This document shows, in pieces, positions 24,092 through 36,100 of a stretch of 64,000 nt of DNA (position 1 is the stretch's first letter; each line of letters begins with the position of its first letter). The notes below the pieces were generated by a model, which was not told where the DNA came from, ran no database searches, and worked only from the letters and a program-made list of their open reading frames with translations. The DNA is from Parapristionchus giblindavisi. Taxonomy: Eukaryota > Nematoda > Chromadorea > Rhabditida > Diplogasteridae. The stretch spans positions 497,501 to 561,500 of the forward strand of contig CALSFV010000207.1 of assembly GCA_943737045.1 (NCBI GenBank), in the 5' to 3' direction. A program made the position numbers and the translations under genes.

Positions 24092-24415
24092 CTGGACAAT
24101 TTGCGTGCGAATGGGAGAGCACTAACTAACATTGCATGCTAGTGATTGATAAATATTGAAATAAGGTAATAATAATAATAAAATTACAGTGAAAGTTTGA
24201 CAATAGATGTGAAATAATGACTGAAAAAAGTGCGCTTCCGGGGTTCATATATAGTGTAATTCATTGGACAATATTGATTGGCTGAAAAGACAATACAAAA
24301 AAAAAGAAAAAAAAGGGGGATATTAAAGGGGCTTGTTTGCGAACAAAGAGCTCAAGGCTTTGTGGTAGGTAATTGAGGCAATCAATCAATAATCGTCAAT
24401 CAATCAATCAATAAT

Positions 24416-24676
24416 TTATCTCCGACGAGGCGATCTCGAACGATGACGACGGTCTCTGTCACGATCTCCTCCACGACCACCGCGGTCCCTGAACGAATAT
24501 CGATTAGCTCGGGGTATACTGTAGCGTCATCAATCAATCAATACTCACCTATCCCCTCCTCGTCTATCATCATAGCCTCCTCTGTCCCTATCTCGGAAGT
24601 TATCACGGTCTCCTCCTCCCCGTCGCTGGTCTCGAGCCCAATGGCCGGCCGAATCGGCTTGACGTCCACGACTGCA

Positions 24677-24709
<33 letters not shown>

Positions 24710-26290
24710 ATAATAATAATAATAATAATCATACATTTATCGTTTCTTGGACAAGAGAAAAATAACGATACTCATCAATCGATAAATCAGTAAACTCAAT
24801 CAATCAATAATCACACTCACCGTCCGTACAGGCGCTCTCCGAGCGCGGGCGATATCGCTTTGAGGTGCATAAAGTTGCAGAAACCGCCCTTCGAGCATGT
24901 CGAAACCTAAATGGCGCAAGTGAAACGCGAAAGTGACAGGTGCTGCACACATAAGAGCAAGTGTACTCCACAGCACACAAGACTTGTGAAGTATTTTATT
25001 TAACACTTTTTATTACTTTTAACAAATGAAAAGTGTTAAATATAACACTTCGCAGGTCATGTGCGATGTGGAGTACACATATTTTTCTGTGTGTGTGTTT
25101 GGATAGACCCAGTGGAAGTTTATATCAAGAGAAAAAAATATATTTAAAAATACCTCATGCTGACGGCAGCGGCCTTCTCTGAAATCGGTTACCGGCGACA
25201 GCTCGGCGTATATGGGCGCAGCGTTGAACCTGCAGTAGTCATTATCTCGCTAACTATACACAAAATGGACACATGCTGGTTGGTATGCTGATATCTGAAC
25301 GCTAGAAAGATGGATAGCATGCTAGGGAGGAGGTGTGCTAGATAGCCCCGGGACGCGTGTGAATCTGTCTGTCAGAACTATCTGAATGAGGTTTAGTACT
25401 GCGACTGCGACTCTTAATAATGTTAGGATCTGAATAATAGAAGAATATATTGTGGAACAAGTGAAGGAAGGATGAAGGATCTAAACGCTGGAAAAAGAAA
25501 TATGACATTTAAGACCGCAGCATCTATCTGAACGAAATTGATTAAAGGGCCGCAAAGAAGGTAGATCTAAACGCTGGAATAGAATCAATCAATAATCTGA
25601 TAGTATGTACTCTCGGCATGAAGAGTTGCATGTGACTGATAGATATGAGATTCAGGTGTGGGTGAGAGAGAGAGGAAGCACCAGATGTCTGAATTAGACA
25701 ATGGTGAGCACTACATGTAACTGGTGAAACACACAACTACCGGGTGGCTAGCCAAGGTTTCACGAGCTCTCAACATGAAATGTTGCATTATTTCATGCTT
25801 TTTAAGACAAAATTCTGTTAAAACACCATTGTAAAAATCCAGGGAACTAGTACGCTTTGCTCGCAAAACCTTGCCAAACCAACGCTCCTCGACGCTACAT
25901 TTCTTTCACCAAAACAATCCACAAATGAACGATATATATTGGTAATTTTGTTTAGCCGTGGTAAATACCAGAAACGTAGCGTCGCTGGTGACCGGAACGA
26001 TAAAATAGTATCGATTACCATCTGTTATTGTTCAGGTCCTCGAGGGCCTTGTCGGCGTCCTCCTCCCGCATGAACTTGACGTAGACGTTGCCGACCATGT
26101 GCTCGCCAATGTTCTCGCACACGTTGATTTCGTCGATTTCGCCGTACTGAATTTGTCGAAAATCAATCAATAATTGTAAAAATAAAAATCAATAATTTCA
26201 ATCGATACCTTGCGCTCCATCTCGACGAAGAGTTCCTCGTAGAAGGCGTCAAAGTAGGCCTGCTCCTCGCTGTTTCGCTTGCCGACCTCT

Positions 26291-26336
<46 letters not shown>

Positions 26337-26415
26337 CAATGAATTATTATAAGTACTTTTTACTAGGTAACTAAAGGTTTGGGATAAGGTAATAAACAAA
26401 ACAGATAAAATATTC

Positions 26416-26455
<40 letters not shown>

Positions 26456-26797
26456 GCTTACTGTCGAAAGCGTCGGCGAGACGAACATCTACAACAGGAT
26501 TGTGGTAGAAGTTCTTGAGCAGAACAGTAGGCGAGAATGTGGGTACGTGATGTTGGCGAGAGCATTTGTCACCATGACGGCAAGCGCCGATCTGAAATTA
26601 TTGATTTATAATTGCACATGCAAAGATTATATGAGCCAATAAAGTACAGACGCGCAAACAAGAGGTAAAGCGAACATGACGCCTACCTTGAAGTAGAAGG
26701 AGCAATTGACGCGATCCTTCTCCGTTCCGTAGATGGACGCGAGGTACTCGGCTCCTGACAGCCCGTCGGAGCGATCGTAGTGGTAGCGATCGCCCAT
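24416..26797 (-). CDS. uaf-2: U2AF35 (U2 snRNP auxiliary factor small subunit)
   Basis: Small subunit of the U2AF heterodimer, which reads the AG of 3' splice sites in the nucleus. Coding exons (high to low): 26797-26687, 26591-26462, 26288-26209, 26146-26019, 25229-25154, 24906-24821, 24671-24549, 24488-24416. All introns are GT..AG, phases close, and the product is 268 aa ending in TAA. Visible order: CCCH zinc finger 1 (Cys32, Cys41, Cys47, His51); U2AF-homology motif of about residues 65-155 with the NNRWF segment; CCCH finger 2 (Cys171, Cys179, Cys185, His189); then an RGG/RD-rich tail ending RSRSPRRR. Length matches the family (240-285 aa). The tail has few RS dipeptides and much Gly/Arg/Asp. 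The start is the first ATG after a possible acceptor (CTACAG, exon from 26823). First gene of a three-gene same-strand cluster, divergent from METTL13. Identification is secure; exon edges are inferred by eye. Confidence 0.95.
24963..25077. mobile_element. Hairpin repeat in U2AF35 intron 5
   Basis: GTACTCCACAGCACAC and GTGCGATGTGGAGTAC arms, inner TTAACACTTTT / AAAAGTGTTAA. Confidence 0.65.
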
Positions 26798-27076
26798 TTT
26801 ACTTTGAACAACAAACAGTAAAACTGTAGAAATATTCAAAAATATGAATAAAAAGTGAGAAAAAATTTTCGAATTATTCAACGACAGCGCGATTTGGCAA
26901 TGCGCCAAGCCACGCCTACGTTACAATCAGGGTCATCGAGGGAATTCGAAATAGTTTTCTGTTTTATCCCATTTTCACGCCTTTCTATTTTACAGATGTT
27001 GCTATTTCACGGTCGTACTTTTAATTTTGTATTTATTTTTGCATCATTTTGTGGATTTTAGATTTTCTTTTGAGGC
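26798..27076. promoter_or_regulatory. Shared divergent upstream region of U2AF35 and METTL13
   Basis: Only 279 bp separate the two ATGs, so both genes must start in, or be trans-spliced from, this interval. Acceptor-like sites face each gene: CTACAG on the minus strand (exon from 26823) and, on the plus strand, TTTTACAG (AG at 26994-26995) and TGGATTTTAG (AG at 27060-27061). No TATA box is recognisable. Promoter function is inferred from position. Confidence 0.5.
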
Positions 27077-30000
27077 ATGACACAATCTCTGCCCAACAGT
27101 TCTGTGGAGTTTTCCAATCCGAGCTACTGGAAGAAGTTCTTCTCCATCCATCGTTCGCCATTCGAATGGTACAATTCTTTACTTTTGTAAAATATATTTG
27201 AAAAAAAATGCATATTTTAATTGATCAGGTACGGAGATCATTCATCACTTGGGATAGTACTGGACAAGTACCTCAAGCCGACTGATGACATTCTGCAAGT
27301 TGGTTGCGGTAACTCAAGACTCGCAAGCGAGGTATTTTTACATTTAATGTTTTATTTTAATTTTGAATTTGCCTCTTTTTCGATATGTTGCAAGTTCTGT
27401 TCTTATGTGAAATAGTTTCCAGACTTTCAGCCGATCTGATCTTGGCAATATTTTAATAATATACTAAACGAATATTTTAATGTGCAAGAGGAAGTTCGCA
27501 TGCACATTAGATTTAATTTTTTTTATATATTGTTTTATGTGTTTGTTTAAATAATAATATTAAATATATTTTTTTTCAGTTGCACGATGTGGGCTACAAG
27601 AACATTCTGAGTATCGATACGAACTCGACCGTCATCAACGAGCAAGTGTCGAGGAACCGCGAGAGAAGCTCGCTGCGGTTCGAGATTCGCTCCGCCACTA
27701 CGGTCAGTTTCTCTTACAAATGCTAAATCAATTCTCATATCAAATCAAATCATTGATTCCTCTCTAAGAAAGTCATGGAGTTGGGTTCTTCTTATCGCGT
27801 TAAACGGGGTCAAGAAAACTAGTCTAATAATTTTCCCGGCCTCCAGTATACCATAGAGCTAATTTTCATACTTTGTTCCGCGGTGCTCTATTTGAAAATC
27901 AAATAAATAAACAATAAATAAATAATATCATACATTTTCATCACCCTCACCGGATTTTTTAAAATATAGTGGGTCAATTAAGAAAAATCGTTATATTTCG
28001 CTGAAATTGCAAATTTTCGAATAAAAAAGAGCGTTATATAGTGGGTCGTTCGTGAAAATGAGCCGTATATAGTGGGTCAATCCTCACATTGTGAGGGTAT
28101 GAAAATGTATGAATAATATCTGATTGCAGACGGGACTTGACGACGAGTCAATGAACGCCGTCATCGACAAGGGAACCCTCGATGCGCTCCTGCCACCCGA
28201 TGACCAAGGAGCAGTCCAGCTAGTCACTGCCATGTTCGATGAGGTACGGTAGGGTGTACTGTAGGTTGTGCCTTGAAATTTGTTGAGACGTACTGTAGTT
28301 TGGATAGAGCATGCACGACACCATACATGGGCGTCGACATGGGGGTGCCCCCTGTAAAATTATGGCTTTTCGGAAAATTGTGGAATGCCCCCTGTAAAAT
28401 CACGTTTAGGTGAAATTTTTGAAAAAAAAGTGAAGGTCCCCCTTTAAAATTAGCCATTTTTCGTTCGGATGCCCCCTGTAGAACCGAGCTCCAGGTACCC
28501 CGCCCATGTATGCACGACACTGTCGGAAAATTGTGTGGATCATTAATAATGTGCCTCACAAGAAGACTCTCTCACCTTAATTTGGCGATGATATATGAGT
28601 TATAGTTCATTTGAAAGCCCTTTTTTTCTGTAGAATAAGAATAAGTGCTTTAAAAATGCAAAAGAGGTCTGTGCGAGGACTTAAAGACTGTCAAATTTTG
28701 AGCAGTTGCCACCTCGCAATGATGCGCGCACTGGTGAGTTAGTTCTACGCGTTATTTCTTCGAGCTAGTATTGGCCCAGAGGTAAAGATGAGTTATTACG
28801 ATATATCTGAAGAACGTGGGTTAGGCTAGACCAATGAAATCATCATTGCATCATCATTGCGCATCATTGCGAGGTGGCAATTGCTACTAAATTTGACATG
28901 CTTTAGTCCGTGCACAGACCTCTTTTGCATTTTTAAAGCACATATTCTTAATCTACAGAAAAAGGGCTTTCAAACGAACTATAACACATATCTCATCGCC
29001 AAATTAAGCTGAGAGAGTCTCCTTGTCAGATCATTCGTGTCCTGCGTTCGAGCGGTCGCTACATCGTCGTCACGCTCGCCCAGGAGCACATCATCCGGCA
29101 GTGGACCTCGCACTTCATGGAAACGTTAGTCATTGATCTTTGGTCTTTGATCTTTGGTCTTTAGGATTCCATAGTCAAGCATACATCAACGAAGGCTTGA
29201 TGCTTAATACTACAGTATTCAAAGTGAATTTGGTTTTTTTGTGATTTTGAATATGTTAGTAGTATACTTTTTAATATTCCATTAGTAAGTGTAAAAGAAC
29301 GACTGTGTAACGACGACTGGCCCAGCCCACTTTTTCGCGAGCGTGCGCGACTTGCACATTTCAGCGGTCAATTTATCCTGCGCGTGCACAAGATCGACAA
29401 CACCGCCACCGGCTTCCCGATGCCCGTGTTCATCCTCGTCGCGACCAAGCTGAAGATGAAAATGCCCATGGCCATGGTGAGCATTATTGATTGAGTGATG
29501 CCCAGAACTACCGTACTCCCTGGAGTATTGATTGATTTTGTGCTCAAAATTACCGAATACTCCGTTTTTGCAGTGTAATATTAGAGTAAGTAGCGCGCAA
29601 AAAGTTCTTATAAGTAGCTTACCCTTTACTTACTTTTTTTGTTAATGTTTGGCTATTTCATGAGTATATAGCGAAAAAGCAAGTAAGCAGTAAATTGCCT
29701 TTTGCGCGCTACTTACTGTAATATTACCCTGCAAAACCGGAGTATCCAATGTATTATTGATGAGGTCACGATCACAGAGTGCTTTGGGTACGGCAGATTA
29801 ATTCTTATCGATCGATCGATATTCAGGGTATCGAGTTTATGCGCGGCGCAAACGACAAGCCGGTGCGCTTCAATTTGGCTGACGAGGTATACTGTAGTTT
29901 CGGGAAAAAATCGATAATATCGATTTTCTTTACAGATTCTCGAGGCCATCGAGGGCGAGCAGCACCTGAGCAGATTCGTCCATCTGTGCTCAAAGTATCG

Positions 30001-31922
30001 ATTGATTATCATATTAGACTACCGTACCCTACAATCTATCTTAATCCGTTCAGGACCCTCACGTCGGAAGTGTCGATCGTGCTGTCGAGTGCGGAGGGCA
30101 AGGACCGCTACAAAGTGTACGGATCCTGATTTATCGATTTATCGATTCATTGATTTATCGATTGATTTCAGGTTCATCGTTGATGATACGGAGGTGACGC
30201 GTCCTCGCCAATTCTCGGTGTTCATCGTGCCTATTGGAAGGTTGGTGATGAAATCTGTTGTGTGTGTTATGTGATGTGTGGTGATGTGTGTTGTTAAAAT
30301 CTTGGAAAAGTAGATCGAAAAGTGGAAAGTAGTGGCTGTAAAAGTTTGTCAATTACGAAGCTATGCCACTTTTCCAACTACTTTTCCAAGATTTTAACGC
30401 TACACGATATAGGTCGAATAGCTTCCTTACAGATTTGCAAACTGTAGCCAGGTTTTCGAAAGAAATCCCAAAATGCGAAAGGGCTTCGTAGTTTCAAACG
30501 AACTTTTCGACCTTTGAGACAGCAAATAACAATCGTTATGAGTTCTTATTCGTTTCACTCAAACTCCGTTATAACTTTAGTTTTTTGCTCCATTAGACAT
30601 CGGCTTTCATACATTTTCGGTACCCTCGCCGTCTATTTTTATATAGTGGGTCAATTCTCGAAATAGGGTGGGTTGAGTTACAAAATTCGTTATTTTCGCA
30701 TAAAAATCGTGATTTTTAGCTTCATTTTTTATCAAGTGGGCCTTATATAGTGGGTCAATCTTCGCACTACAAGGGTATGGCAATGTATGATCGGCTTTAT
30801 GTAACTTGCTAGGCATCCAATCATACATTTTTGTTCAATTCACATTGAATGATCATTCACATTGGAGAGAAGAATGATCGGAATAACGAGACTTGATAGA
30901 TGGACGAATGAAAGAGTTAGAAGGAAGACTGGTGTTCGGGATTGGGAGAAGGAAGCGAAGGGAAGAAAATGCAGATGGGCAATGAAATTGAGGAAAATGG
31001 AAGAACAAAGATGGGCTAGGAAGTTGACTACATGGATACCTTACAACCATATTAAAAGGAGACAGCCTGGACAACCTCCTCTACGTTGGCGAGATGAAGT
31101 GAGAAGAGTTATGGGATCGTTCTGGTGGTCTATACCAATGGATGACGCTAATCGCGTCATTACTCATCTGACCTAAGTCTGTCTGATATGATAAATGAAT
31201 TTGAATTTGTTCAATTCACATTTGCAGAACTATAAGCTGAACCGTAATTGAGATTTACGAACCCCCGATTATAAACATGCCCGCAAAATTGGTTAATTTT
31301 CGCTTACTTTGGCAAAATATGTGACAAAGTGACCCGTTTTTTATAAGCGCGAAAATTTATAAACTGCTCGACAATGTATGCATCCAATCAATATTCTTAT
31401 CAGAGACGGCGATTGGCTGTTCGCGACGGAGAAGGGCCGACGATCGCTGCGTGTGCAGTGCAAGAAGGTTTGTGAGTGTCTGTGCTTGTTTCGCTCAATT
31501 CTGATCAGTTAGGAATATCGAGTCGATTGATAGATTGATTATCGATTGATTGATTGATTATCGATTGATTGATTGAGTATCGATTGATTGATTGAGTATC
31601 AGTTGAGTGATTGAATATAAATTAATCGATTTATTGATTGATTATCGAATGATTGATTGAGTATCGATTGATTATCCATTGATTGATTGATTGATTGATT
31701 GAGTATCGATTGATTATCCATTGATTGATTTGATTGATTATCGATTGATTTATTGAGTATCGATTGATTTTCGATTTATTGATTGATTATCGAATGATTA
31801 TCGATTGATTTCTTCAGGATCGTCTGGCGATCGTGACGCTCTTCCGTGACAATCACTACGAGAGCCTGCAAGTGATCAAGGATGAACTGGCGCAGTTTGT
31901 GCTCCGACTCAATCCAGTCAAG

Positions 31923-31993
<71 letters not shown>

Positions 31994-33065
31994 GTTATTA
32001 TTATTCATGATTTTCCATTCAAGGTGTGACACACAACGCGGTTTATTACTGATTACTTTTTAAAATTTATTTGTTTGCTCAATTATTCGTATATTCATTA
32101 ATGAAACTTGGAAACAGTGAATCTCGCCCCTACTTGCTAACACTTTTGACTTACTAATATCTAATTATATGAGTACATTTTCATGTCTTCTCCTGATCTG
32201 TTTCCTTAATTATTCATTCATTTATTAAATACCAGACTACCAGAATAAATACCAGAATACCAGGCGACCCAGCTAAAATAACATCCCAATGCTGATAAAG
32301 TTGTTTTAATGTAATGTAATGTTATTAAATAAATAAATAATTAATTAAATGATTAAAGGGCGTTCGAGGTACGGATGACCGCGTGGAGTTCCTCTCCATG
32401 GGCGAGCATGACGTGAAGAAGACGATCGCCAGCGGCGAGTCCAAGCTCAATGGTCGATGGAGTGTGGAGGATGTCGTGATCAGGGATAGGGTAAGGTGCA
32501 TTTGGGCAGTTTCGCTATCGTGAACTGATTTATTTCCTGCTTTGTTGTCCTAAGAGATAAGGTACGGAAGATTTGACGATGATTCGGTTATGAAAATTTT
32601 GAATCTGTCATCCTCTAAGAAAACTTCTGAAACGGGGCTAACCAAGTTTCGTTGCTAAAAGAAGGCCGTTTAAACGTTCAAATATTCAATTTCTCGTAGT
32701 TTCACGCGAGTTCTTGCACAGTTAATTGGCCAACCAACAATAGTTTAAATCGCAATCTAGTCACTACGATAGTAAATAGAATTACGGTAAAATTAAAATA
32801 GGAAATAAATAAATACGGTAACTCATAGGAATTCCTTGCAGGAGTACCGTCGTCTTGTCTTCCTGTCATCGCAGAATCTCGTCCAGTCCGAGGCTGCATT
32901 TAAAGGTGACGATTATCGATTGATTTTATTGATTATCGATCGATTTTATTGATTATTGATAGATTTTATTGATTACTGATTGATCGGTCATCGAATATTT
33001 CCAGAAGGCAAGAAGGGCAAGCGCATCATCTCGTTCGACGAGCTCGCCTGTGAGCATCACGAGGT

Positions 33066-33120
<55 letters not shown>

Positions 33121-36100
33121 TTCATTTATCATACATCATAAAGATGCTTCAACAAGTAAAATGAAGAGGTACCGTAGCGCCAATGTGCTTTCCGCTCGAG
33201 ACCACTCGGCGATGGAATAATGCATCGTTACATTTGCCTGTAGTGCCTACGCCGTAATCTCCGTCGTAACGACGGAGTCGCGGCGGAGGAGGTTACGGCG
33301 TAGGCACGTAAGGCAAGTGTAACGATCATAGGTCGAAAAGTATGTTACAAAGTACCAAGCCTGACCGCATTGTGAGCCAAAATTTCCTAAAAATTGAAAA
33401 ACCTGACCGCATTTTGAGCCAAAATTTTCTAAAAATTGAAAACCCTGACCGTATTTTTAACCAAATTTGCCAAAAATCGAAACACCTGACCGCATTTTGA
33501 AATTCCATAACATAGCTATTCGACCTATGGTAACGATGCATAATGAATTAATTTAATAAATGAACATGTTACTCCGTAGGTCATGCTGCTGTCGTTTGCG
33601 CTCCTGAAGGACTCGCCGTTGTTGAAGCCGGATAAGGTATGCCCCCCCTCAAGAATATCGATTGAATTTACCAATTCACCAAGTACAGTATGCTCTGTTA
33701 TATCGATTTTTTTCGTTTAACTACCGTAATCTTCGTTTTTTTATCGATTTATTAATTATTGTAGGTTCCGTTCAAAGTGGCGGTACTCGGTCTCGGAGGA
33801 GGCCTGCTCGCCGCTTTCCTAGTACGACACATGGCACAGGTATGGTATTATGGGAGTACGGTATTACGGGGTACGGTATTATGGGAGTACGGTATTACGG
33901 GGTACGGTATTGCTGAGCATGGAACATTGTCTGCGGTAGGTATGTAGCAGTTGCGTTGGTTTTAATCATACATTTTCGGTGCCCTCGCATTACTTTTTCA
34001 TGCAGTGAGTCGAATTTCGAAATATGATGGGTCGAGTTTGAAAAAATCGTTATTCCTCGCTTAAATTGTAATCTTTCGCATAAAAATGAGCCATATATAT
34101 CCTCACATTTTGACGGTGTGAAGTTGTACGGGCTGGATGAGTTAGTTTTAGTTGAAGAACATAACGTAGGTGGGCGGGTGGAAACATTTCATTTTGTGCC
34201 AAAACCGAAATCGCCTAATGCGACGGAAATCCATCTTCCCCTTTTCTACCCTTACTACCCTTATATATCACCTCTTCTCATTATGTTTGATGGAATAAAT
34301 AAATAAATAAATAAATGGCCTTGCCTTCCCATCGTTGCCTTACGCATAGCCTTGCGTCGCAAAAATTGGAAAATTTCCAATCGAATCTGCTAAAAAAATT
34401 TTTTTTTAAACGCATACAGCCATGCGCACAGCGTGCCCGCCTGTGAAGAATAATGATTTATTTATTTATTTATTTATTTATCCATCAGTTAAAATTTGAA
34501 TAATGAGAAAAAAAAAGCAATGAGGGAGTGATGGAGTTCTGTCGCTTTAAGCGATTTCGGATGGGGATTGGCAGCTTAATATCGATATTAAGGGCGAATA
34601 CGAGATTGGTTATAATTTGTTATAAAGTTAACAAATTGGGTATTATAATTGGAGATTGGGTTATAACAGGTCGTTGAATGTATCAACCTGGCGCTTTCAT
34701 GTTTCGGTGTTACTAGTTTACACTGCCAACAATTTTTTTCTTGCTGGACTTTAGAGTTGGTTGGCGAAAATAAATGTAACTAAAGGGACGCCCGGAGATT
34801 ATGTTACTCTCCGCATTTTCAATACTCTCTCACAGGCAGATAAAGCGAGAGAGTATGGCTAGAGCGGAGAGTTTCAAATTAGCCTGGGGTGTGCCTTTAA
34901 CGATTTACAAGTGCTGTCTCATGTTCGTTTAAAGGTACACCGCAGGCGCTGTTGTCAGAGCGGATTAGGTTTTAAATTAGAATGGGGTTTGGCTTTAATA
35001 AATCTCTATCGTCCCAGTAAGTAGGAGTTTGCATAGATTGACGAAACTATGCGAGTGCAATTGCTGGATCGCCATTTTCATAAACATAGGTCGAAAAGTA
35101 TGTTACAATTTGTAACTTACAAAGTAAACTTACTTACAAAGTTCCACCCGCGTGCCCAGCTATGCAAATGAATACCACTCGATATCAATCATAGGATCAA
35201 TTAATATCAGTCTCATACATTTTTGTTCGACTCACAATTGGAGGAAAAGTATAAGAGACGAATCGCGAGAAAATCGACCGTTTCGGAGGGTCCGCGGACA
35301 TAGAAAATTCGACCCCCTGAAAAATTCAGATTAAGTACTTTGAACGATGCTCTATCGAACTGCGCTTTCCGAATTTGCATATCTGTTCTCATTTTCGAGT
35401 AGCGGTAGGTCAAAGTTGGCAGGTACGGTTTTTTTGGCTCGAGTGTGCGTCAGAAAAATGATCATAACTCCGTTCAAAATAATGATAGACACTTTTCCAA
35501 AAAAAGCATCGAAAGAGGAGATCTTGCGCTACATTTCCCAGTTGATGACGTCATTTTTCGACCATGCGCCGGTGCTGGGCGGTCGGTTTTATGAAAAAGT
35601 GACGTAACTTTCCTAATCGGAAAAAGTGCACTTTTCTTCTATGCGCGTTTTGTTGCACCCATATGTGTCTAAAAATGACCCAAGTTTCAGAGGATTTCCG
35701 AAATGGGAAAAAAAAAAGCGCTGATTTTAGTGACGCGACCTCGGACCTGTCAAAGGAAAGAACGGCTTATTCCTTAATTAAGAAACAGAAAAGGAGCTTA
35801 AATGACTCAAAAACATCCCAAAAAACATTATGAGCTCAAAATACCCATATATGACAGTTATATGAAACACAAAATCACCAACTTCCAAAAAATTTGAAAA
35901 AAAACATATTTTGATTTTCCACGTGGAAAAAACGTTTCAGTAATGTTAATTAATCTTTATAATATTTCTTATAATGTTTTTGAACATTTATGTTTTTGGA
36001 AGTGAAGGCCTACCTGCTCTTAGGGCCGAGATATCCGCCATCGAGATTACACGCGTGCGCCCCAACTGTTGCCATAAAATGAACGTTTTCCAGCTCAGAA

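Noticed and set aside
24538..24732. 64-codon minus frame next to U2AF35 exon 7
   Set aside because: Different frame from the exon; the RG-rich frame joins correctly to exons 6 and 8.
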